From the NCBI GenBank assembly GCA_016801885.1, contig CM028895.1:5294001-5358000 (forward strand): a stretch of DNA of 64,000 nucleotides. The letters run 5' to 3'. This DNA is from Toxotes chatareus (Eukaryota > Chordata > Actinopteri > Toxotidae). Below, piece by piece: positions 37,788 to 51,883 of the stretch. The translations under genes were made by a program, and so were the position numbers. The notes under the pieces are model-generated. The model did not search any database and was not told the origin of the DNA. It worked only from the letters and a program-made list of their open reading frames with translations. Position 1 is the first letter of the stretch; the number at the start of each line of letters is the position of its first letter.

Positions 37788-40700
37788 TGATGGTGATGGC
37801 TTGATTGGAAGCCCAGGCTAATAAAATCACTTCCCTAAGGGGAAAGAGTGACTGACAGTAAGGCATAGAGCCGGAGATGAAGAGAGATGCTGATGGCTGA
37901 TAAACTGGTTTAAATGAATAAAACTCTATACTTGTTTGTACTGTTGTAATTTGATATTTTCTATATCATTACTCTAATCTATTAACTGACTGAAGTTCCT
38001 TGTACAACAATTAGAAGCCTTCCTTTAAGAAATATACTGCACATACACATATATACTTGTGGTACCTTTGACATCGTTTTGCAGCTGTCTGGCTTGGTTC
38101 AGCAGTCTCTGACTCATCTGAAGGGCACCTTGAGCTGCATCCTTTACTGGGATCTCTGGACCTAAAGCCTAAACACACACACACACACACACACACAGAT
38201 ACACAAACAGCAACAGCAAAATAGGTAACTTCACGTGCTTTAACCAAAAATGTTAGATCTCACACATGAATTAAAACATGTTTCGTGACACATAAAAATG
38301 TGCAATAATTTGCAAACAATCTTTCTGTAATATCAAAGTATGACTACTTAGCACTGCTAAATGATTATAAGAAAGGCATTCACTTCTCATATTCATTTTC
38401 CACCCTCAACACCTTCTTTCTTCTTTCTACTCTCCTTTTCACTGTTTTTTTTAGCCTTTTCTACTTCTGCCCCTCACTTCCTTCTTGGCACACTGAAAAT
38501 AATTTAAAAAGAACATGGAAATACACTATTATAGAATAAAGGGGGGGAGATGTAACCAAGACAAAAGCAAACAATGAAAAAGAAAGAAAAGAAGTGTCAA
38601 AAAACAACATGGGAAAAAAAGAAGGGAAGAAAATGAATAAATTAAGATAATATAAAGAGGAAGGTAAAGCGGGATTTCAGGTATATGTGTGTGTGTGTGT
38701 GTGTGTGTTTGGTATAATAATGAAAGAGGGAGAGAGGGAAAAAATGAAGGAAAGAGAGGGACAGAGAAGCGCTTTGATCTGTCAGCCATGACTAATGGAG
38801 AGCACAAGCTTACATTACCGTCACTGTACGCAAGACACACACATAAACACGAACATGCACACACACACCACCTCTTGTGCTGAGAGTACACATTCTTGAT
38901 CCAGATAGCCAGAATGCTTGTACTTAATATTTACAGTATGAATGCAGTGCCTGAATGTGAGGAGTTTTACATGTAGAATTAAAATACCTGTACAGCTCAG
39001 CTTTTCCTATTGCATAACAGAGGATGTATTTGGAAACGGGGAGATCACAGGATGTTCTCGTCATAATGAACCGATTACATGGCAAAAATAACCTGACTGA
39101 TACTGTGATTCTGTACATGCAGGCATACGTCTTACCAGTGCCAGTGCCTCACTCGCCCTCTGTTTGGCTGCCTTTGCCTCTTTCTCTGCTTCATCAACAT
39201 TCGCTTTAATGTTACTGTAGGCCTTGAAGGCTGCTGTTGCATTGAAGGAGAGATTTTTAGCTTCTGCCAAAATACTGTGAGGACAGAGAGGATAAAAGAG
39301 AGAAATGGAAAATGGAAATTTGTTATTTCCCATTTGATAAGTTATACACAAGTTTTGTTATCTTTTCTCTGACTTTTAGTCATGATACAGAAACTTTTAC
39401 CATCATTACCTCATACTGAACTTAATGACTGCCAAGTTAATTTGTACTTTTCGGAGATCTGACAACTGTGCCACAGCACTGCTCAGTGGCTGTGCTTCTA
39501 GGGAGGCAATAATATCATATATTTTAATTCTTGACTTTAATTTTTTTTTTGTCTCAATTATCAATCAATCAATCAATCAATCAATCCTTCTGTCTGCAAA
39601 ATGTAAAAAATGTCCAGTGATTTATGCTTTTTGATGAATGGTCCGATCAATTTAAGACACTTATATGAAAAAGAAAAAAGAAAATCAAAAATATGATCAA
39701 CTGATCAAAATTATTATAGATGATTTACCTATAAATCCACTTGATTAATCATCTACTAGTTTCAGCCCTATCTACTTTCCCTTAATGTAAAAATATACCA
39801 ATGTAGGTAATGTGTTTATATTTACTCATCCAAAATGGCAGCAGATTCATTCAGCTGCTTGGCGTGTTCCTCTGCATTGTGCACTTGATTAGCGAGGCTG
39901 TCATCTAAACCACTGGTGAGGCGACTGACTTTATCACCCAGCTGGTCATGAAGAGGACCCAGCTCTCTCTCCATCTCCTCCAAGTCCTACAGGCAGAGAG
40001 AAAAACAGAAGCTCTGCTCAGTTTGTTTGGGTGCTGCCGAGAAAAAAAAAAAGCCACAGACCTCAGACAGAACATTCAACAGTAGAGTGAGGTTTTACAG
40101 AGTTACAGGGATTCTACAGGTTTCTCCTCGGTTGACTTTAGCACCTCTATCTCTTTGTTGATGTTGTCAGAAAGCTGGTTTGCTTCATCCAGTAGACGTT
40201 CTCCTTCCCCAAGGATCTCCTGTGCCTCCTGTTTCACTGCACTGACCGCTGAGCGCTTCCTCTGCAAGAGAACAAATCAGGATCAATAGCTGTTCTGATA
40301 CTCCAGCAGGAACATTAGGGCCGCAGCTAATGACTGTTTTCATTACATTAATCTGTTTATTTATTTTCTCGATTAATCGATTCATTGTTTGTTTTGTAAA
40401 AAGCCACAAAATGAGACTTAAGACAACGAGGGAAATTGTCACAATTGAGAAGCTGGAACCAGGTAACATTTGGTATTTTTGCTTGAAAAAACCTAATGAC
40501 TGACGATTAATTTATTATGAAAATACCTGCTGATTATTCTTATGTCGATCGACTGCTCGATTGAGCTCTAACAAACATCCTCCTCCTGTGTCGCAACTGA
40601 AAGTATGTGTTGGTGTGGCCATGCCAATCTTCAAAATGAGAAAGGCTGCTTTTTTTGCACAACACTGCAAAAAATATAATTGAAATGTGCTGCTTTCATT

Positions 40701-43700
40701 ATGTTTTAAATGCATAATGCATAGATACTTGGATGCAAACTTTGTAGTGTGTAGGAGAGTTTGTGTGAAAGTCTGTGTGAGTGTGGATGTTGCAGTGTTT
40801 TTGGTCAGTTCAAAGAAGTAAAATCTAAATTGAAACTTTGGGTCCTGGAATAATGACAGAGCAATTATTAAGGGAAATTATTCTTTTCTGTACAAACCAG
40901 TTCTAAAAACTTCTTTATGGCAAAAAATATATATATATTTCCGGTTATTGAAAATAATAAAAGCAGTTAGAGGGCACTAGGGACACACAATTAGTGATTT
41001 GATTAAATAACGTGTGAACTCAGTATAAACCCTCAGTGTAGTGTGTGTATTCCACTTTCTTCACTGAATAAAGCTTTTTTTTATAAAGCAAAAGACTGCA
41101 GGGTCATGGAGAAACAGATATTAAGAAAAAGAAAGATAAAAAGTGTACTATATGTGTGTATGTGTGTGTGTGTGATCACTGCAGAATGCTTTCTCTAGGA
41201 CACGTATAATAATCTTCCCGATAAATGCTTGTTATTTTGCTCTGTTAGGAATCCGTGCTGCCTCTGAGCTTTCCTTGATGATGAATCACATGCAAAAGCC
41301 TTAAAAGGAAAATAAGTGCTGTCTGAGATGAATAGATGGCGATATCCATCTTTCAGGATTATTTAGGAGTTTTGGGACTTTTTCATTTCAGGCGATCGAA
41401 AGAAAAAGTTTTAGTGCTCTTATGTGTAAAACCATAAGCAAATACCCTCAAGAATGTAATTTATTACTTAACAGCCGGCATGTACAGTTGATGTCTGGCG
41501 TCATGGCTCTGATGTTTTCTCTCCCCACAGATTTCTATGATTATAGAAATGATTTAGAATCCAAAAAATTCTGACTGTGTTTGTGTATGTAAAGCTTGTA
41601 AGGACATGTTAGCTCAGTGTGAGTTAATGTGTGCCCATACCTCCAGGGCTGTGAGGTTAGCTTGGTTTTGCTCAGCCAGTGAGCCAGCCTGCCTCGTCTT
41701 TCCCTGGGCAGAGTGGAGCAGATCCTCGGCCTCCTGGAGCTTCCCCTCGTGGTCTGAGAGCTTCCCTTTTATCTGGGGAAGCAGATGGGGAAACGTTAAG
41801 TTAATGCCATTAATTTAGGAACAATGAAGACAAAAGAGTAAAGATTAGCAGCTATAATTACCTCTGCTTTCAGGTCTTCTGTGGCCTGATGCGGGTTGCC
41901 AAACAACCTCTTGACTTTCTGATATAACTCCTCCGCGAGGCTGGAAGGAGAAGAGGGGGAGAAAATAGATTATTTACATTTTGATCATTCAACAGTGTTT
42001 ATGGCTTTAAAAAGCGGAACAAGGGAATAAGTCAGTATATGTGATGACAATATTTCACAGAGGACAGGAGAGAAGAGGAGAGTTATTGTGATGCGTGACA
42101 GAGCCTCTGCTAGTGCAAAGACAATAATCACTCCATATGACTGAATGTTGAAATGCGGGAGTGAAATTGCCGATTTTCTTCTATTGACCCCTCAGGCAAA
42201 GTTAGATTAAACTGTAGCAGCGAAAAACATTTGAAGTATGGCCAAACTAATGTGTGTGTGTGTTTGCATGTGACTGGACGGGCAGGTGAAGCAATATGTG
42301 CTAATGTACACTGCGGCACATCATGCTGCACTAATAACAGTGACACATAAAACTGGCAGAGAACGAGTCTCTGAAGGACAACTGAGACCTAACAACTGCA
42401 GACATGAGCTTCATCAGCGTGTGTCTGTCTGATGAAGATATTCTAAAGCATAAATTTTGCATCACAGCCAGGATGCATTCATTTTAATGCACCAGATTTT
42501 CAGAGCTGCCAATACAATTATTCAGGGAGACCAGTCACGACAAAAAGGAACTTTAAACATTCATCAGGCTTTGCTGTGCTGTTCTCTCCCCAGCTATAGT
42601 CCAGTCAGTCAGTAACATGAAATGGATTATATGTAAACACAGATCATTTAGTGTTGATAACTGGCATCCAGGATCCGACCCTGTCTCTCCCCACAAGATA
42701 ACACCAAGCTAAGCACAGGTGGAAGAGGGAAGTGATGATAATAATTTCCCTCCTAGGGGAAGGTAGACTAAGATCCTACAGGTGGATGCTTGGGTAGTCT
42801 TAGGAAATGCTAAATGAAAAACAGCAGCAGCAATACAGCAAAGCAGTAAGCGGAGCACTGATGGCCGAAGGGGCCAGTGTACTCTATCATAAGTGCCTGT
42901 CACATGGTCGAACAGCTTTGGGAACTCACTCCTGGCCCCGCACACCTTCCTGAAGCTGGAACTGGACGGGCAGCATCCCGCAATTTCTGTAACTTTCTGA
43001 AGCCCAGTAGCCGAAAAACTGAACATTCCTCCCCTCCCATTATTTTCACTACGTTCGAGTTGACTGCCTGAGCGAGCTTGCAAGCCTCCCTTTATTCGAT
43101 CCTCCCATCAAGATTTGCAATGCAGCCTTTAGTTCACTGCAAATTTTCTCAACACACTGTGCTTTGGCATCAATTTTTAGAAAGCCTTCTCACTTTGGAA
43201 GTATTTAAAACAGTTTAATAATCATATGTTTACCATAGTGTCCCTTAATGAGCCTTGTTTTGCACCTTCAGCATTAATTAAGACAACAAGAATCTAGTGT
43301 CCTCCAGTTGACATCACTCAGAGGACAATTTCACACAGTTCTGGGGATATATGCAAGGTAATGATTGGATCTGATGAAACTTTAATGAACCCTGTGGGGA
43401 ACAGCAAGACAGCAAGAAGAAAACAGAATATAACTAGTAAAAAACAAATGGGAGGGGTGTCTAACCATTACCCAGCTGACTATAATAACATTACAGTTCA
43501 TACCGATACGAATGAAAACTTAAATTTGCAGAATGTGTGCAAAGTTTTCAGACTAACTACTGGTAATATATGAAATCTGGGAAAAAATATGAGACATAGA
43601 ACGGTGCCAGCTTTGTTCATTTTGCTGAAGCATCCCTTTAACATTTGTTGATGCTTGTGTTTTTCTGTGCAGCTCTGGCTGAAATCCCCCCCTCAGGGCT

Positions 43701-46700
43701 CAGTCAAATAATCAGCCGCAGACTGACAGACAAGTCATTCAGCGGCAGTGGCAATTTCCCTTTGTCTATCTCTTTCTCCCAGTACAACACTCTGTCCATC
43801 TGTCAGTTGTTCTCCTCTGCCTCGTGACTTTCTTTCTCGCTACACATTCTTTGTATCTTTATGTCTCTCTCTGTTTCTGCCCCTACAGCGAAACTTTTAA
43901 TCAACTCATCGACCTTGTCAACGTTTACTGCCGAGAGAGACAGACGGGGGGGTGAAGAGAGCAGATTACTAATTTCATCAAATGCCTTGAGAGAGACAAA
44001 GGAAGTGAGAGCAACAAAGTTGAGAAACACTTTGTTAAAACATCAGCAGAAAGTCATGACTTAAGGATGTGTAGCAGTCAGATGTCTGCGCAGTTGAAGG
44101 TGTTTAGTCCTGATGTCTCCTGTGTCAACAACAGGAAAGAATGAAAAAAGAAATCAAGAAATCAAAGAAAGAAATGAATTACAGAACCAGTGAATTTGCA
44201 TGATTGAACCCTTTTCCAAAAACTTCTGTTCACTACAACGCATCTAACCGTTCTGCAAACAGTATTTGTGTGTTGTGCTGTTTTACAAATGAGTGTGTTT
44301 TTTCAGCTGTTCCAGATTCATTTCTGAATGATATAAAAATCAATTAGACACTAACTGAAACTGGTTTCAGTCTATTGGAAGTTTCATCAGAGTTAACACC
44401 AAGTTACACGACCAACATGAGGTAACACAGTGCAAAATTCTGCATTTAAGTGCCTTTAAAAGCCAATGATACAGTGAGTTTGACAAAATTTCAGAAACTT
44501 TGTTTACATATAGATTTATTTAGGTGAACTTTATGCACATTCTTCTCTTATTTCTCTCTCTGCAGAACAACAAGTAAGAACATGGAAAAGTGGGACGGAA
44601 TCCCAGTGGGGACAAAGGCAATCCAAGACACTGGAAAACGGCTATGACTGAGAACAATAAAATAAAATCCAAAAACCAAAACAACCGGTCAGTTAAAAAA
44701 GTGTGATTCCATAAAAACACGAATGGGTGTAATGGAGTCCTGGTCAAAACAACCACAAGACAAAGGCGAGAGATGCACAACCTGTGGTGTGTGTGTTGAT
44801 GAGTATGCATGTGTTTGTGTGTGTCCATACTCCATCTCCTCCTCAGCGATGCTCTTCTTCCCTCCCAGCTGTCGTTTTCTCATCTCGGCTAGCATGGTCT
44901 GGATATCCTCCTTCATCTCCTTCAGGCTTTTGTCTGGAGTTCCATCTCTCCGCGAGAGAGTCTGGTTCAACTCAGCAGCCTTCGACTGGAGGTCTGGACA
45001 CACAGACGGAAAGAGAGAACCGGTCGTGAGGGTACTACAGGTGGACACGTTCAGATCAAGTTATAAAAGCACTGAAAGAAAAATTGTACTCCAGTATGAT
45101 ATTTTCTAGATATCAGTGGTAAAAACTATGGATAAGTATAGGAATACATGCCTCCAGTGTGTCTTTGTTATAATTTTGCTTTTATTTCAGTTGTCTTGTT
45201 ACCTCTAATTTACTGCATTAATTGACTTTTTGGCCACTTGTGGGTAGAGGGAATTTAAAACAAGCTAAGAGACACACAACCCTGACATATTATGGGTTTA
45301 TTAAGTTGTTAGGGTTTACATATTATCCAACAGCCAAATATTAACTCTCTATTTTAGCAGTTTTGTTTTTTTTACTATGTATAAAGTATGTAAAAAGTGA
45401 AGGGGACTGAATGTGTCTCGTCTCAGCTTTATGGCTCAAACAGAGAGAAATACAAAATCAAACCATTTGATCTTAACTCGTCTAAACACAGACACATGCT
45501 GAGAGTAAAATACGCACACAAACACGAGCACGCACACTCATTCAAAGCGATTTTGGCAGACTTCATGTTCGCCTTGTTTTTTTTATCAAATTAAAGGCAG
45601 TGAAGTCTCAAACCAATCAATGATGTAACTACACTTAAACACTGCAAGGCTCATTTGAATAATACTCAAACTGCTGGAACTTAATGAGGAGTGTGTATGT
45701 GTATCTGTCTATGGAAGAGCACAACAGAGGAGGGCAAAGTGTTTGTTGTGCATTTCCTTAAAGTGCATGTGTGTGCAGCAAAGTATTTGTGTGTGTTACG
45801 TGTCAGCGGCGATGGTGTGTTCTTCTCTCATTTGAAATGTAAACGTGCTATGATTAAAGAAAGTTGAAAAACAGTGTGTGCGTGAGTGTTTGTACGTGTG
45901 TGGGTGGGTGGGCCGGTGTGTGTGTGTGTGTGTTTGTGGCAATGCCTAATTTGAAATGTAAACATGATGTGACTAGAGCCAACACAGAACTAAAGCCATC
46001 ATGCTAATGAACAGCTGTACTGCATGTGTGTCTGTGTGCGCATGCTGCATTTGAACGTGTGCGTGTCTATAAATCTGTGAGTGTGTGTGTGTGTGTATAT
46101 GTGTGTCACACAGCCATATAATTACATAGTGGGATTTAAAAGCCAATTAAACACTTAAAACGTGGATGGAATCATATTATGGTATCTAGTAAACACAGAC
46201 ACACAAACTAAGGAAAGTGTGTACAGTATTTTCTTGCCTCATTATGTGTGTGTGGGTGTTTGTGTATGCCTGTGTGAGTGTGTGTGCACAGTTGTATGAA
46301 TGTGTGCACATCTGCATCAGTGTTTGTGCATGTGTGTATGTGCGTGATAGCCACTAATTAAGTCTCTAATTGCTACTCTCAATCATCCAGTGAGCCACGA
46401 CACACTGTCTCTCTTTCTCTCTCGCTCTCTCTCTCTTTCTCTTTCCATAATCACACTGTGATTAGGCAGAGGGCCAGAGAGCTAGAAGCAACTACGAGGA
46501 GAGGACAGTTTCATCACAGCCAGTCAGAACGTGTTGGTTTGGTAACTTTCTTTTCATCCCAGAAGTCATAAAAAATTCATAACGGTAATCAAAATAACTG
46601 ATTATCTGAACTGCACAGCTCTGCATAGAGCACATTTGTTTTTTTAACTTCAGTGTAGACGAGTGCTGAGTTACTTAAAAGTACGTTTATACATCATGAG

Positions 46701-49700
46701 CCCAACCCACTTGACTTGTGCTTTAGGTCAACTTAAGGCTGGGACTGCACCTAGAGATTGAAATCTACTGTACTGAAATTTACAAAGCAGTGATTCCAAT
46801 ACATCGGCTCTACTTGGCCGGCCAGCCCAGGTTGATAAAATGACTTGGTTTCAGCTTAGGTAAACTGCAACAGTCTCTGCATGCATGTCGGTCACACGCC
46901 GTGCCACCCACCACCACCGCCACAAGTAAATCCTCAACCGGTGGGAAACACTTCAAAGACTGGACACCTCATATATTTTAACTATTTCAGATTTTTTTAG
47001 CCTTGGCAGTCTGAAAGGAGGACAAACTAAAAGACTAAAAGTAAAGGACAACACATAAGATGGATGAAATTGTGAATAGAGAGATTAAACATAGCAGACA
47101 GAGCTGAATATCTGGGAAAGTCTGATGGACTGTGGCTCTGCACCACACTGTAGATGAACAGTTGACTAAATCTCCATTCAAGGTCCACTTACTCGCTTAT
47201 TATGGAGTTTTCATTTATCAAACAAAAAAACATCTCACAAGCTGGTCACACAGCCCCTGATGCAGCAGCTGAGGGAGGAGATTCTGCAGCTGCACTGGCA
47301 AAAGGATACTGAAGCTGAAGTGAACAACTACCTTCTAGTTATACATGCAGAGAAAGAGATAAGTCCTCTGTATGAAGCCAACGCTGACAGAGTGAACCAT
47401 CTGGACTGTACCACAAAGTTCTCACTCAGAGAATGTTTTACACCAGTGGGAACATAGTACCCTGCTGTAGGACATTTAAACCTGGAGCAATGATTAGACA
47501 GCTACCATTTGTGGTTTGCAGCCAAACAAAAACACAGTAGCATAAGGAAATGTAATACAGTGCAAATGGCAGAGAGTTAGCACTGCAAAAAGGCTTTGTA
47601 AGTGAGTAAGTGATTAATTCATTCATTTACTATTCATTTATAATTAAAATGCAGAGAAACCCTGAAGACAGACCGCTTAGACAACATCCAGAACAAAAAT
47701 AAATAACGTACACTCAATCCAAATTTCTTTCTTGCAGTCAGATTCTAACTATTCCTACCAACTTAGCATCCGTTGGCATTGATGTAATCATGCATGGCTG
47801 TTGCCACACAAATGTTGGTAGCGTTTGCTTCTGCCCTCGCTAGTTTGTCTGTGCAGCCCCTCCCTGTTCCCATACACACCACCCTCCTGTGGCAGCAGGC
47901 ACTGGCAACTTGCTAACCGGGTGCAGAACAGAATGAAACAAACAGAGTCATTGCACATTATTATCTTGGTGGGTGAGTCTTTATCACCACGGTAAGTGAT
48001 GCTGCAGCCTGCTGGATCTGTCTTTATTGTTCATGCACCACTTTGTCCAAGCTGCTGGCACCAAGTGCTAGCAGCTGGCCGCTGGCCCATCAGCCATTGT
48101 GTTTGAGCTAAGTTTCCATTAGTGAGCTAACAAGGAAGCAGAAAGATGTTTTGGTTGTCTCGCTTCCATGACGCCTCCCCTTCGAAGGTGGGCCTGATAG
48201 AATCGATTAAATACATGCTCTGCTGTTTGGGGATACTGACACTATTCTTATCGTAGTATTTCTTTTGCATCCAGTTAAACTTTCATTCAACTCAGTCTCT
48301 CTGCAGATGCTACATCTTCATTTAATTGCTGCTTTTTAATATGTTCTGTCAGTATAATTCATTTCATTAGCTTCTTCATATCCTTACATATCATTTTGTC
48401 CTCTAATATAATCCCACAGGGATCCCTTACATTTAATATAATGTAATATAATGCAATGTACTCTAATGACAGATGAAACTAGCGAGACAGTAGATAGATA
48501 AACCCAGAAATCCCAGTTGACAGGAGATGGAGGCAGTTAATGGAGGAGAGGTGGTGTTGGTTTCTGCTACCTTTAGCTCCCAGCAGTGTATCCCTGATGA
48601 ACTGTTCCAGGTCCTCAGCTCGTTTATGAATCCTGTCAGCATCATCCTCAACCTGTTCTCCATCAGCAGACACCTTAGTGGCCTACGCACACAAACACAC
48701 AAGCCATAAAATAACAAACAATGTTGAATAAGTGAACATATTGACTTCTCTCTGACAAAGGAAGGAAAAGGATGCAGTTCTTAGATTTAAAAGAATGACA
48801 GACGATGATGGCAACACACACACGAAATCATTGAGTGTGCGTGCTCAACATACAGAAACACGGAGATGGATGAATTATTGACAAAAAGACACAACCCCTC
48901 ATATTAAAACACACACACATACACACACACACACACAGAGGACCAGGGATACATGAAATGGATGAATTCTTGACAGACATGAAAACACACCCCAACACAC
49001 TCAATTTAACACACACACACATACAGAAAGAAAGAGCAGGTAATTATTGTTGTGATTTGACAAGGCCATGCTATATCATTTTAGCTGTTGTGTGTGAGTA
49101 TGTGTGTGATAGCATCGCTGTCAAGAAATGTCAAAGCCCCAGTCCCTAAAAGGGTGATGCTTGACAGGATGAATGTGAGTGTTATTTTGCTCTGCTTGGC
49201 ACTTGTAGACCCCCTCCACTCAAACTGTGTTTTTCTATTTTGGTTAACTCCTCTTAGAGACATAACTGTAGCTCTAAAGACTGTAAAGTAAACAAACAAA
49301 GTTTAGATAGATCCTTGTATTCTGTATGAAATATAAATGTAGAAATGCTTTCGGTTGTTTACTCAATATTACATGATATATAATATGTTTAATGCAAAAA
49401 CAAGAACATTCTTTATTAAAAGCACTTATGCATGGATGCAATCCCAACCAAGGTTATCAGGCACAGACCTATTGTTCTATTCATATCCTGTCAAATCAAA
49501 CCTATATTTGCTGATATTTGTATGTTACCAGCAAGGATGGTAATTAAATCGTAATATAACCTGCCAAAATAAGGGCCTAAGATAAGGGCAAAACGGGAAC
49601 CGAGTTGGTTGCTGTTTTTCTGGCATTGTGCACATGAATAACACAAATCCACACAAATATGTGGATGGTGCTATTCTGCTGATCACCAAATGGTGGCAGT

Positions 49701-51847
49701 AGCACAGGAAACAAATATGACAATGCATAAAGAAAGGTAGTAAGGAAAACCGCTACCAAGCAAATACGGATGTAAACAAAGCATGATCTTTTAAAATGAA
49801 AATAGCCTTTGCAAACGCAGAAATAACATTTGTTTGCAAGAAAACTTTATGGGCCTGCTTTGTTTCCCAATCCATATGCCCCGTCTTGAAGAGGATCCCT
49901 GTGCCAAAATCCAACTCTCAGGCTTTCATCAGTTCAGTTTTGTGGTTATTGTGTCTATTACTTGTTGTGTATTCTGAAAATTAATTTGTGTTTGATGAAA
50001 TTACCCCCACTAGTAGGTTAATTGAGGTAGGGTGCCCAGGGGCCCAATGCCTTATAATGTGTCTGTGATTTTTCATTCTGCAGAACAAACATAGACCCAT
50101 CACACTGTATACCGTGGATTTTATTCTTGGAGCACAGCTGGTTAACTAAGGTGTGTGACAAATCCTTCTAAGAGTTCTTCTGACACTTAATCAACATGTT
50201 GGAAAAGAAGTTGAATTGGTTTCTGTGATGTTTTGGTCAATTATCACACTGCAGAACTTGCTGCCAGTAGTGTGATACACAGCTTGTTGTAGAAGTTACT
50301 ACACTTGCTGTTTTCCTGTACATTAGTTTTGCCTTAAACCATGATCTTACTCCCCGCCACAAACTATATTTGCTCCATCTCGTTATGTTACAGACAGAGA
50401 AAGAAGGTGAAAGAAGGATAAAGAGAGAGAGAGCAAGGAAGACAATGACCGGGACTGAAGTCAAGCCAAAAGAAAAACAAAAGGGTCCATACCCTGCTGT
50501 GTAGCTGGTCCATCTCAACAACCAGTGATCCTAGGTTGGAGTCGGCCAGTTGCAGTAATCTCTCCGGAGCTTTCTGAGGCGACAGCATGTGCTGCAGGAG
50601 AGAAACAGAGAGATGAAGGAATTACAGAGAGAAATGTCTGACACATTTTGGCCCTGGGCTAGGCTTTTGAACTGCCTGGCTCTTTGCTACAGAGCTGAAA
50701 AGAAGAGGATGAGCAAGTGAGGGCAGGAGGAAAGGATGGAGGAACAGAAAACATATCAGATAAAACTCAATATATTGTGATCATGTCGCCGCTAACATGG
50801 TAATAACACAAATTTAAATACAACAAAGAATTTATCAAACTGTAACCAGTTCAGTGGTTCAGTGGAAATATGGTGTGTGTTAATCAAGTCTAACAGCGGT
50901 GCAGATCATGCTGTTGAGGAGGTAATTAAGGGAAAACTGACGATGTTAGTATCCTTAACACTTTGAGTGACATTTGAAAACATTTCTGATTACAAAAGGC
51001 CTTTTATATGGCTTTTGATATATTTGATTTGAGATTTTTTACCTTGAGTTCCTCCGTCATGTTCTCGAAGCGGTACAACACCTTATAAGGTGGAGGGAGG
51101 GGTGTGGTCAGAGTGACCTCAGTGATTATGCGATACAGGCGGTCCATATCACTGATCAGCAGACCTGAGCACTCGTCATCACAGGCTAGAGAAACGGACG
51201 AAAAAGCACAGTTACACATCAGCCGGTGTGTAATGAGGCCAGCTAAATCTATTTGAGAGGTTTACAGACAGGCAGCCTGGTTTTGTGTTTGTGTGTGGGA
51301 GTGTGCGCCGCAGTGTGTGTCGACTTTTTCAGACAGTTTGAGTTTTGACTTGGCAGAGAGAAATGAGAGGAAGAAAGGAAGTCATAACACATGTATTTTT
51401 ACAACCAAATCTGTGTTTATATGCTTTATTTGTGAGTCTGTAAATAAATCGCTGTGTGATTGTGGTGACTGTTTGTGTTTTCATGTTTAAGTGACTCTGG
51501 CATCAGAAAAACAGGGCTGCCGATGCATGAAATTCAGCACAGAGAGGCAAAATCACCTATTATGAGCACACCCTGCAGGCTAAAAAAAAAAACACACACA
51601 CACTAAGACACACACTCGCCAGGGAATTCACTCAGACACACGCATACACATTTTTCTGTATTGCGTGTGTGTGACTTTCCTTCCCCTTCCATAGCCCGAG
51701 GCTGATTTATTGAAGAAATTAAAATTTCTGACAAGGGAAATCAAAGATAAATTAAATAAAATAAAAACTGTTTCTATTCTATCAATATCTGACAAAACCA
51801 GAACACACAAATACACCAATGCATTCAGGCAGTCACATGCTTAGACA

Positions 51848-51883
<36 letters not shown>

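Noticed and set aside
42709..43083. Overlapping ORFs in a GC-richer intron patch
   Set aside because: No recognised domain and ORFs on both strands; kept only as unidentified intron sequence.
47260..47457. 65-codon ORF starting MQQLREEILQLHWQKDTEAE
   Set aside because: Looks coiled-coil-like and attracted notice, but it is on the opposite strand to lama2, has no splice or neighbour support, and matches no family I know.
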